Positions 1-9,239 of a DNA stretch of 64,000 nucleotides are shown piece by piece (position 1 is the first letter of the stretch; each line of letters starts with the position of its first letter). This DNA comes from Litoditis marina (taxonomy: Eukaryota > Nematoda > Chromadorea > Rhabditida > Rhabditidae). Location: contig OZ038434.1 of the NCBI GenBank assembly GCA_964036275.1, positions 19,891,879 to 19,955,878 on the forward strand, written 5' to 3'. The translations under genes were made by a program, and so were the position numbers. The notes under the pieces are model-generated. The model had not been told where the DNA came from. It was given only the letters and a program-made list of their open reading frames with translations, and searched no databases.

Positions 1-1558
1 ATGCTTCGCTTCGGCTACTCTACAAGCGCTCAAGGCAACTGGAGTTCGGTTGTCCCAAGAAGACGCAAAAGATTCCCCTTTGATCGTCGCCCTCATTGAA
101 GCTCTCGAAAAGCCTCCATCCAAAACCAACCTGGCCGATTTGCTCAAAGTCATCCGTAAGTGTTCCTTATTTGTGCACGTACCTGAATAGTGTGGAGATC
201 GTGTGCAATTTCCCAATATTAATCGATCACATTCAAGATGGTCGGCAAACATGTGGCCTGCCCATGCTCAATTGAACATGGCCGCACCAAGTCTAAATAT
301 TTTTTAGTTGGTCCATATATGAAAAGTAATGTGATGTGTTTAATATCGTTGTGTTTTCAAACGTGTGTGCTTGCAGCTGGATTCGACGACAGACAGCAGC
401 ACTCGGCACACGATTTGCTGATGGCTATTCTGACCGAATTGGGAAATGTGACCGACAAAGGGCATTTCAAGGTGCTCAGAGGCATCAATGACGTCTGTCC
501 CTCTTGTTACCAGCATCTCGTAAAGGTATCTCCACTAAAACTTTCACTCCTATATTCTGTCACCCGCGTGATAAATGTTGCGTGTACCCGGTGGTCTATA
601 TTTTATGTATACGCGCACATATTTCTAGTATCGTGACATGGTCGATACATATCTATTTGAATATTGCCATAGGAAGAGCGAACTAACATTCCTCACGTGT
701 TTTTCTGAAAAGCAACATGGCCGCACCATGTTTGGCGTGGCCATGTTTTTAGCAAAAACTGTAGTTTGCCTTATTATATAATATTTATTGATGTACTTAC
801 TGTATAATAACTTCAAGACGACCAACGAAACCTACGTCCAAGAAGATATTTGTTTATTATTACTTATTTCAGGAAGGCTCACTTGAAAGCGAGATGCGGT
901 GGGCGACCATTTGCGATGCTACCAGCGATCCGGTGTGCCGTCACTTCAACGAGGCAGTATCTGAACAATGTAGATGCCCTTCTTGCAACAAGATCTTCGA
1001 GGCCTGTGTGAGCTATTCTGTGGTTGAAGACAATGAAGTCCTCATTGTGAAGGTTCCATTGGCGGACACGAACAAGCTGATCCGTTTGAAATGGGACGAC
1101 GTCAATAGAGACATTCAAATACTGGACACCACAGGTAAGACCTCCGAAGGTATTAGCAAATGCCTTTTCCATTTGTTAAGCTTTCCAAACTTACGAGCGA
1201 TAGCTTGCTTCGTGGGCACAAAATATTGTAATATTTATTACTGATTGCTACTCATCACTACATTGCCAAATCACATCTCGTTGGTTGGCACATGGCCGAA
1301 CCACACATGGCGCAGCCATGTGTGATATAGCCAATTGAAAAAGCTGTACTCCCATTTCTTGCAGGTAAGCCTGTCGTTTACCGCGTTTGCGCAGTGGTCA
1401 TGTTCAGTGGTGTGGATCAGTTTGGCCACTATGTGGCTCTGAAGGAAACCAGATTGGGCTGGGTCCAGTGCAACGATGTCACCGTGAAGGACTATCAGTC
1501 ATCAGAACACATCGTAGGAGTAGAGATGATGCTGGCAAGACGCCTGCCAAGTGATTAG
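1..1558 (+). CDS. Ubiquitin-specific-protease-like protein (peptidase C19), 3' four exons, partial
   Basis: Spliced gene: exons 1-155 (5' end outside the window), 377-525, 873-1134 and 1365-1558, stop TAG at 1556-1558. All three introns (156-376, 526-872, 1135-1364) begin GT and end AG, and the reading frame is continuous across the joins, giving 252 residues in the window. Family match: it opens with CFASATLQAL, the C19 Cys box with the catalytic Cys at codon 2-4. It then has RQQHSAHDLL (the QQDAHEFL-like box), a CRCPSC zinc-ribbon-type motif in exon 3, and FGHYVAL with the catalytic His followed by WVQCND, whose Asp fits the third catalytic residue. C19 enzymes cleave ubiquitin or ubiquitin-like proteins from substrates. 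Odd: the segment between the zinc motif and the His box is short, and I see no second CxxC where USPs usually have one; another CPSC lies at the end of exon 2. The catalytic triad looks intact, so it may be active. The specific paralogue is not recognisable. Confidence 0.78.
259..286. repeat. Hairpin-forming motif in intron 1
   Basis: A near-palindrome centred on CAATTG lies in the first intron; its right half contains AACATGGCCGCACCA just beyond the centre. The left half reads TGCCCATGCTCAA, the complement of the right half apart from a small bulge and one mismatch. The same AACATGGCCGCACCA word recurs in intron 2, and a close variant in intron 3. It may be a remnant of a short inverted-repeat element; no function is evident. 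Confidence 0.5.
714..747. repeat. Hairpin-forming motif in intron 2
   Basis: The inverted repeat AACATGGCC...GGCCATGTT has 9-bp perfect outer arms and further partial pairing inside. It is the clearest of three related motifs, one in each intron of the USP-like gene. Confidence 0.6.
1289..1322. repeat. Hairpin-forming motif in intron 3
   Basis: The inverted repeat CACATGGC...GCCATGTG has 8-bp perfect arms. It is related in sequence to the motifs in introns 1 and 2 (CATGGCCG-ACCA core). Confidence 0.55.
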
Positions 1559-2063
1559 TCCCTTTGATTTGTCATTTTTTTTCTTATTCTTTTTCCTTAC
1601 TAGTTTCTACTCATACACAAATGATTTATTGTTTGGTTCTTTTTTTTCGGTCTTTGCGGTTCTTTGTAAATATAGGTAGTATGTATTTCTTTTTTTTCGG
1701 TCTTTGCGGTTCTTTGTAAATATAGGTAGTATGTATGTAAAGTTTTATGTATTTGAGAATGCAGTATGATCAAGCCGGTCAGGGTCTGTGAGTGTGATAT
1801 AAATTTGGCAGATCATAGTGCAGTCTCCCTTTCTTTTTTTGAATGAACTTTCGAAATAACACAAATGTTCATGTTTCTGGTCAAATGAAAGGAGTCTCAA
1901 GACAAACAAACTGGATTGTAATTAAATCCAACTTTCCGAGAGCGAACAAACTGCAGTCGTCAACCAGAGCTTTGCTCTCGCGTCATATAATGACTAGTTA
2001 TCGAACAAGTGATCGAGATTATCTAATCTGGGTGTAGGCTAAGGCCAAACCTAAGTTAGTAAA
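1559..2063. other. 3' flank of the USP-like gene, no further gene seen
   Basis: This stretch probably holds the 3' UTR and downstream spacer. A perfect 50-bp tandem duplication occupies 1637-1686 and 1687-1736 (T-run followed by CGGTCTTTGCGG). No AATAAA is visible; ATTAAA at 1921-1926 is a weak poly(A)-signal candidate, about 365 bp past the stop. A 64-codon open frame at 1843-2037 has no recognisable content. Confidence 0.5.
1637..1736 (+). repeat. Two perfect copies of a 50-bp tandem repeat
   Basis: The segments 1637-1686 and 1687-1736 are identical base for base. They lie just after the stop codon, probably within the 3' UTR, and look like a recent slippage or unequal-crossover duplication. 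Confidence 0.9.
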
Positions 2064-2263
2064 ATCGAGTGTCAGCCGTAGCGGCTTTGAGATTAGTGTC
2101 GATCGAGTCGGAAACGGTACGTAGTGTGACCGGAACCGGTCGGAAACAGTCGATAACGCGTCGGGTGCTGACTGGAAACCTGATGTGCCGCTGGAGCTGT
2201 GAACATCTCTAGTTTCCGACTCGACCGACACTAATCTCCAAGCCGCTACGGCTGACACTCGAT
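2064..2263 (+). mobile_element. 200-bp foldback/MITE-like element, copy 1
   Basis: The element is bounded by 52-bp inverted repeats (2064-2115 and 2212-2263; two mismatches) that start ATCGAGTGTCAGCCGTAGCG. The inner 96 bp has no coding potential. Copy 2 at 2599-2798 has the same ends but the inner part in reverse orientation. No clear target-site duplication was found, so transposition is inferred only from the terminal inverted repeats. Confidence 0.7.
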
Positions 2264-2365
2264 TCGGCTACGGCGGCCGGGGCGAGACCGCAACCGTCAC
2301 AAGTACCGGCCGAGTGACGGCCTACTGGCTCTCGGGAACCGGGTAACCGAACTGCGTACCGATGC
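2264..2365 (+). repeat. 102-bp direct repeat following foldback element, copy 1
   Basis: It starts TCGGCTACGG and is GC-rich. It is repeated at 2799-2900 with three mismatches. Part of it also occurs inverted just left of the second foldback element (about 2573-2598), extending that element's inverted arms. Confidence 0.9.
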
Positions 2366-2376
2366 CGACCAGATTT

Positions 2377-2485
2377 CACGTGTTTTCAGTGAAACGTGAA
2401 AATTCGAATCTGCCAGATTCTTGGGATCTGCCAGATTCCTATAATCTCCCAGATTCGAATTTTCACCTTTCACTGAAAACACGTG
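2377..2485. repeat. 109-bp long hairpin with internal GAATCTGCCAGATTC-type repeats
   Basis: The arms begin and end CACGTG. About 36 bp of the outer arms pair with one mismatch (CACGTGTTTTCAGTGAAA at the tip). The loop holds three near-palindromic ATCTGCCAGATTC-like units about 16-18 bp apart. This is either a MITE-like remnant or a cruciform-forming sequence. Confidence 0.85.
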
Positions 2486-2598
2486 AGCAGGTGGTCGCAG
2501 ACTCCGGTTCCGGTCTCCGACGGCCGCTAGACCGTTGTGAATCGTCACTCAGTCGATACTTGTCACTTTTCCGGTCTCGCCCCGGCCACCGTAGCCGA
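2486..2598. repeat. Spacer with diverged copies of neighbouring repeats
   Basis: The part 2486-2519 (AGGTGGTCGCAGACTCCG and onward to GGTCTCC) recurs in diverged form at about 2985-3021. From about 2543 to 2598 it is a diverged reverse complement of the 102-bp repeat, ending GTAGCCGA at the edge of foldback copy 2. Confidence 0.6.
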
Positions 2599-2798
2599 AT
2601 CGAGTGTCAGCCGTAGCGGCTTTGAGATTAGTGTCGGTCGAGTCGGAAACTAGAGATGTTCACAGCTTCAGCGGCACATCAGGCTTCCAGTCAACACCCG
2701 ACGCGTTATCGACTGTTTCAGACCGGTTCCGGTCAGACTACGTACCGTTTCCGACTCGATCGACACTAATCTCAAAGCCGCTACGGCTGACACTCGAT
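2599..2798 (-). mobile_element. 200-bp foldback/MITE-like element, copy 2, core inverted
   Basis: It has the same 52-bp terminal inverted repeats as the element at 2064-2263 (arms 2599-2650 and 2747-2798). The inner 96 bp (2651-2746) is the reverse complement of the inner part of copy 1, with five mismatches. The flanking 102-bp repeats are in direct orientation, 535 bp apart, so only the core is flipped. Confidence 0.75.
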
Positions 2799-2900
2799 TC
2801 GGCTACGGTGGCCGGGGCGAGACCGCAACCGTCACAAGTACCGGCCGAGTGACGGCCTACTGGCCCTCGGGAACCGGGTAACCGAACTGCGTATCGATGC
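2799..2900 (+). repeat. 102-bp direct repeat following foldback element, copy 2
   Basis: Matches 2264-2365 with three mismatches, at an offset of 535 bp. This shows that the foldback region is a tandem duplication. Confidence 0.9.
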
Positions 2901-3045
2901 AGGTCAACCTCAAGTATGCCCCACCGCAAACGCGCTCTATTGATAAGTGCCACGTGATCTACTAGTCGGAAAGCTGAAAACACATGAGAAGGTGGTCGCA
3001 CGCAGACTTGTGCTCCGGTCTCCACAATTTTTTCACTCTTTACCT
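2901..3045. other. Spacer between the foldback mosaic and SatA
   Basis: It holds a diverged echo of the hairpin tip (GAAAACACATGAGAAGGTGG, about 2976-2995) and of the sequence that follows it, to about 3021. A short AT-rich piece then leads into the first SatA monomer. No gene is seen. Confidence 0.6.
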
Positions 3046-5892
3046 GCTAACCAAAAACACCCCCAAATTGACGTGAATGGAGTTGCGATTTTCGCCCTAC
3101 GTGAGATTTAGTATTCAAACGTGGTATTTTTTAACTCCTCTCATGTGTAGAAACTTAAAAATGTTCATCTTATTTGTATAAGTTGAAACAGTCCCGAAAT
3201 AATTGAGTGGCCGTGCTAACCAAAAACACCCCCAAGTTGACGTGAATGGAGTTGCCATTTTCGCCCTACGTGGGATTTAGTGTTCAAACTTGGTGTTTTT
3301 GAACTCCTCTCATGTGTAGAAACTCAAAAATGTTCATCTTACTTGCATAAGTTGAAACAGTCCCGAAATAATTGAGTGGCCGTGCTAACCAAAAACACCC
3401 CCAAGTTGACGTGAATGGAGTTGCGATTTTCGCCCTACGTGAGATTTAGTATTCAAACTTGGTATTTTTGAACTCCTCTCATGTGTAGAAACTCAAAAAT
3501 GTTCATCTTATTTGTATAAGTTGAAACAGTCCCGAAATAATTGAGTGGCCGTGCTAACCAAAAACACCCCCAAGTTGACGTGAATGGAGTTGCGATTTTC
3601 GCCCTACGTGAGATTTAGTATTCAAACTTGGTATTTTTGAACTCCTCTCATGTGTAGAAACTTAAAAATGTTCATCTTATCTGTATAAGTTGAAACAGTC
3701 CCGAAATAATTGAGTGGCGGTGCTAACCAAAAACACCCCCAAGTTGACGTGAATGGAATTGCGATTTTCGCCCTACGTGAGATTTAGTATTCAAACTTGG
3801 TATTTTTGAACTCCTCTCATGTGTAGAAACTTAAAAATGTTCATCTTATTTGCATAAGTTGAAACAGTCCCGAAATAATTGAGTGGCGGTGCTATCCAAA
3901 AACACCCCCAAGTTGACGTGAATGGAGTTGCGATTTTCGCCGTACGTGAGATTTAGTATTCAAACTTGGTATTTTTGAACTCCTCTCATGTGTAGAAACT
4001 TAAAAATGTTCATCTTATTTGTATAAGTTGAAACAGTCCCGAAATAATTGAGTGGCCGTGCTAACCAAAAACACCCCCAAGTTGACGTGAATGGAGTTGC
4101 GATTTTCGCCCTACGTGGGATTTAGTGTTTAAACTTGGTGTTTTTGAACTCCTCTCATGTGTAGAAACTCAAAAATGTTCATCTTATTTGCATAAGTTGA
4201 AACAGTCCCGAAATAATTGAGTGGCGGTGCTAACCAAAAACACCCCCAAGTTGACGTGAATGGAGTTGCGATTTTCGCCCTACGTGAGATTTAGTGTTCA
4301 AACTTGGTGTTTTTGAACTCCTCTCATGTGTAGAAACTCAAAAATGTTCATCTTATTCGCATAAGTTGAAACAGTCCCGAAATAATTGAGTGGCCGTGCT
4401 AACCAAAAACACCCCCAAGTTGACGTGAATGGAGTTGCGATTTTCGCCCTACGTGAGATTTAGTATTCAAACTTGGTATTTTTGAACTCCTCTCATGTGT
4501 AGAAACTTAAAAATGTTCATCTTATTTGTATAAGTTGAAACAGTCCCGAAATAATTGAGTGGCGGTGCTAACCAAAAACACCCCCAAATTGACGTGAATG
4601 GAGTTGCGATTTTCGCCCTACGTGAGATTTAGTATTCAAACGTGGTATTTTTGAACTCCTCTCATGTGTAGAAACTTAAAAATGTGCATCTTATTAGCAT
4701 AAGTTGAAACAGTCCCGAAATAATTGAGTGGCGGTGCTAACCAAAAACACCCCCAAGTTGACGTGAATGGAGTTGCGATTTTCGCCCTACGTGAGATTTA
4801 GTATTCAAACTTGGTATTTTTGAACTCCTCTCATGTGTAGAAACTCAAAAATGTTCATCTTATTCGCATAAGTTGAAACAGTCCCGAAATAATTGAGTGG
4901 CCGTGCTAACCAAAAACACCCCCAAGTTGACGTGAATGGAGTTGCGATTTTCGCCCTACGTGAGATTTAGTATTCAAACTTGGTATTTTTGAACTCCTCT
5001 CATGTGTAGAAACTTAAAAATGTTCATCTTATTTGTATAAGTTGAAACAGTCCCGAAATAATTGAGTGGCGGTGCTAACCAAAAACACCCCCAAATTGAC
5101 GTGAATGGAGTTGCGATTTTCGCCCTACGTGAGATTTAGTATTCAAACGTGGTATTTTTGAACTCCTCTCATGTGTAGAAACTTAAAAATGTTCATCTTA
5201 TTTGTATAAGTTGAAACAGTCCCGAAATAATTGAGTGGCGGTGCTAACCAAAAACACCCCCAAGTTGACGTGAATGGAGTTGCGATTTTCGCCCTACGTG
5301 AGATTTAGTGTTCAAACTTGGTATTTTTGAACTCCTCTCATGTGTAGAAACTCGTAAATGTTCATCTTATTAGCATAAGTTGAAACAGTCCCGAAATAAT
5401 TGAGTGGCGGTGCTAACCAAAAACACCCCCAATTTGACGTGAATGGAGTTGCGATTTTCGCCCTACGTGGGATTTAGTGTTCAAACTTGGTATTTTTGAA
5501 CTTCTCTCATGTGTAGAAACTCAAAAATGTTCATCTTATTAGCATAAGTTGAAACAGTCCCGAAATAATTGAGTGGCGGTGCTAACCAAAAACACCCCCA
5601 AGTTGACGTGAATGGAGTTGCGATTTTCGCCCTACGTGGGATTTAGTGTTCAAACTTGGTATTTTTGAACTCCTCTCATGTGTAGAAACGTGAATGGAGT
5701 TGCGATTTTCGCCCTACGTGAGATTTAGTGTTCAAACTTGGTATTTTTGAACTCCTCTCATGTGTAGAAACTTAAAAATGTTTATCTTATTAGCATAAGT
5801 TGAAACAGTCCCGAAATAATTGAGTGGCGGTGCTAACCAAAAACACCCCCAAGTTGACGTGAATGGAGTTGCGATTTTTGCCCTACGTGAGA
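3046..5892 (+). repeat. Satellite A array (169-bp monomer), block 1
   Basis: GCTAACCAAAAACACCCCC recurs at 3046, 3215, 3384 and 3553, an exact 169-bp period, giving about 17 monomers here. Monomers differ at a small set of recurring sites: GTGAGA/GTGGGA, TATTC/TGTTC, TTTGTAT/TTTGCAT/TTAGCAT, GGCCGT/GGCGGT. One monomer (5608-5689) is shortened to 82 bp. The period is close to nucleosome length. The array carries many stops in all frames and no gene. Confidence 0.97.
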
Positions 5893-6922
5893 CTCAGGAC
5901 AAAAATTGGACAACCTGTTAACTCTTTGTCTTCAGGAAACAAACTGGACAATCTGTCCACCTTTTGTCCTCAAGGATGTTGAAAACATTACCTCGGGACA
6001 AAAAGTGGACAACCTGTTTACTTTTTGTCTTCAGGAAACAAACTGGACAATCTGCCACTTTTTGTCCTCAAGGAGGTTGAAAACATTACCTCGGGACAAA
6101 AATTGGACAACCTGTTTACTTTTTGTCTTCAGGAAACAAACTGGACAATCTGTCCACTTTTTGTCCTCAAGGATGTTGAAAACATTCCCTCGGGACAAAA
6201 TTGGACAACCTGTTTACTTTTTGTCTTTAGGAAACAAACTGGACAATCTGTCCACCTTTTGTCCTCAAAGATCTCAAAAAAGATTCCTCAGGACAAAAAT
6301 TGGACAACCTGTCAACTTTTTGTCTCCAGGAAACAAACTGGACAATCTGTCCACTTTTTGTCCTCAAGGATATTGAAAAACTTTCCTCGGGACAAAAATT
6401 GGACAACCTGTTTACTTTTTGTCTTCAGGAAACCAACTGGACTGGACAATCTGTCCACCTTTTGTCCTCAAGGATGTTGAAAACATTACCTCGGGACAAA
6501 AATTGGACAATCTGTTTACTTTTTGTCTTCAGGAAACAAACTGGACAATCTGTCCACCTTTTGTCCTCAAGGATCTCGAAAAAGATTCCTCAGGACAAAA
6601 ATTGGACAACCTGTTAACTCTTTGTCTTCAGGAAACAAACTGGACAATCTGTCCACTTTTTGTCCTCAAGGATATTGAAAAACTTTCCTCGGGACAAAAA
6701 TTGGACAACCTGTTTACTTTTTGTCTTCAGGAAACAAACTGGACAATCTGTCCACTTTTTGTCCTCAAGGATGTTGAAAACATTACCTCGGGACAAAAAG
6801 TGGACAACCTGTTTACTTTTTGTCTTCAGGAAACAAACTGGACAATCTGTCCACTTTTTGTCCTCAAGGATGTTGAAAACATTTCCTCGGGACAAAAATT
6901 GGACAACTTGTTTAATTTTTGT
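5893..6922 (-). repeat. Satellite B array (99/160-bp unit), block 1, minus orientation
   Basis: It joins SatA within CGTGAGA|CTCAGGAC, a different point from the two other SatA/SatB junctions, so it is probably a separate event. Units contain TTGTCTTCAGGAAAC and TGTCCACTTTTTGTCC. The right edge is cut by the assembly gap. Overlapping open frames of up to 181 codons come from the repeat period and are not genes. Confidence 0.93.
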
Positions 6923-6945
6923 NNNNNNNNNNNNNNNNNNNNNNN
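6923..6945. other. Assembly gap (23 N)
   Basis: A run of 23 undetermined bases lies between SatB block 1 and SatA block 2, so the sequence and true distance at this junction are unknown. Confidence 0.99.
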
Positions 6946-9157
6946 CACACCCAAGTTGACGTGAATGGAGTTGCGATTTTCGCCCTACGTGGGATTTAGT
7001 GTTCAAACTTGGTATTTTTGAACTCCTCTCATGTGGAGAAACTCAAAAATGTTCATCTTACTTGCATAAGTTGAAACAGTCCCGAAATAATTGAGTGGCG
7101 GTGCTAACCAAAAACACCCCCAAATTGACGTGAATGGAGTTGCGATTTTTGCCCTACGTGAGATTTAGTGTTCAAACTTGGTATTTTTGAACTCCCCTCA
7201 TGTGTAGAAACTCAAAAATGTTCATCTTATTAGCATAAGTTGAAACAGTCCCGAAATAATTGAGTGGCGGTGCTAACCAAAAACACCCCCAAGTTGACGT
7301 GAATGGAGTTGCGATTGGCGCCCTACGTGAGATTTAGTGTTCAAACTTGGTATTTTTGAACTCCTTTCATGTGTAGAAACTTCAAAATGTTCATCTTATT
7401 AGCATAAGTTGAAACAGTCCCGAAATAATTGAGTGACGGTGCTAACCAAAAACACCCCCAAGTTGACGTGAATGGAGTTGCGATTTTCGCCCTACGTGGG
7501 ATTTAGTGTTCAAACTTGGTATTTTTGAACTCCTCTCATGTGTAGAAACTAAAAAATGTTCATCTTATTAGCATAAGTTGAAACAGTCCCGAAATAATTG
7601 AGTGGCGGTGCTAACCAAAAACACCCCCAAGTTGACGTGAATGGAGTTGCGATTTTCGCCCTACGTGGGATTTAGTGTTCAAACTTGGTATTTTTGAACT
7701 CCTCTCATGTGTAGAAACTAAAAAATGTTCATCTTATTAGCATAAGTTGAAACAGTCCCGAAATAATTGAGTGGCGGTGCTAACCAAAAACACCCCCAAG
7801 TTGACGTGAATGAAGTTGCGATTTTCGCCCTACGTGAGATTTAGTATTCAAACTTGGTATTTTTGAACTCCTCTCATGTGTAGAAACTTAAAAATGTTCA
7901 TCTTATTTGCATAAGTTGAAACAGTCCCGAAATAATTGAGTGGCCGTGCTAACCAAAAACACCCCCAAGTTGACGTGAATGGAGTTGCGATTTTCGCCCT
8001 ACGTGAGATTTAGTATTCAAACTTGGTATTTTTGAACTCCTCTCATGTGTAGAAACTTAAAAATGTTCATCTTATTTGCATAAGTTGAAACAGTCCCGAA
8101 ATAATTGAGTGGCCGTGCTAACCAAAAACACCCCCAAGTTGACGTGAATGGAGTTGCGATTTTCGCCCTACGTGAGATTTAGTATTCAAACTTGGTATTT
8201 TTGAACTCCTTTCATGTGTAGAAACTTAAAAATGTTCATCTTATTAGCATAAGTTGAAACAGTCCTGAAATAATTGAGTGGCGGTGCTAACCAAAAACAC
8301 CCCCAAGTTGACGTGAATGGAGTTGCGATTTTCGCCCTACGTGGGATTTAGTGTTCAAACTTGGTATTTTTGAACTTCTCTCATGTGTAGAAACTCAAAA
8401 ATGTTCATCTTATTAGCATAAGTTGAAACAGTCCCGAAATAATTGAGTGGCGGTGCTAACCAAAAACACCCCCAAATTGACGTGAATGGAGTTGCGATTT
8501 TCGCCCTACGTGAGATTTAGTGTTCAAACTTGGTATTTTTGAACTCCTCTCATGTGTAGAAACTCAAAAATGTTCATCTTATTAGCATAAGTTGAAACAG
8601 TCCTGAAATAATTGAGTGGCGGTGCTAACCAAAAACACCCCCAAATTGACGTGAATGGAGTTGCGATTTTCGCCCTACGTGAGATTTAGTATTCAAACTT
8701 GGTATTTTTGAACTCCTCTCATGTGTAGAAACTTAAAAATGTGCATCTTATTAGCATAAGTTGAAACAGTCCCGAAATAATTGAGTGGCGGTGCTAACCA
8801 AAAACACCCCCAAGTTGACGTGAATGGAGTTGCGATTTTCGCCCTACGTGAGATTTAGTGTTCAAACTTGGTATTTTTGAACTCCTCTCATGTGTAGAAA
8901 CTCGTAAATGTTCATCTTATTAGCATAAGTTGAAACAGTCCCGAAATAATTGAGTGGCGGTGCTAACCAAAAACACCCCCAAGTTGACGTGAATGGAGTT
9001 GCGATTTTCGCCCTACGTGGGATTTAGTGTTCAAACTTGGTATTTTTGAACTTCTCTCATGTGTAGAAACTCAAAAATGTTCATCTTATTAGCATAAGTT
9101 GAAACAGTCCCGAAATAATTGAGTGGCGGTGCTAACCAAAAACACCCCCAAGTTGAC

Positions 9158-9239
9158 GTGAATGGAGTTGCGATTTTCGCCCTACGTGGGATTTAGTGTT
9201 CAAACTTGTTATTTTTGAACTCCTCTCGTGTGTAGAAAC
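9158..9239 (+). repeat. Truncated 82-bp SatA monomer
   Basis: 87 bp of the monomer is missing between TGTAGAAAC and GTGAATGG. The same deletion is seen at 5608-5689, 9409-9490, 11688-11769 and 11939-12020, so it marks segments copied by amplification. Confidence 0.9.

Noticed and set aside
238..636. 132-codon open frame over exon 2
   Set aside because: Its middle is genuine exon 2 (377-525), but its ends run through introns. The spliced model explains the region better.
625..1172. Minus-strand open frames opposite the USP-like exons
   Set aside because: They are antisense shadows of exon 3 and an intron, with no recognisable content.
1921..1926. ATTAAA as the poly(A) signal of the USP-like gene
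   Set aside because: It is the only near-canonical hexamer noticed, but it lies about 365 bp after the stop without other support, so it is kept only as a weak note in the flank entry.
2019..3025. Small open frames of 79-95 codons in the foldback region
   Set aside because: They mirror each other because of the inverted repeats, occur on both strands and have no family resemblance.
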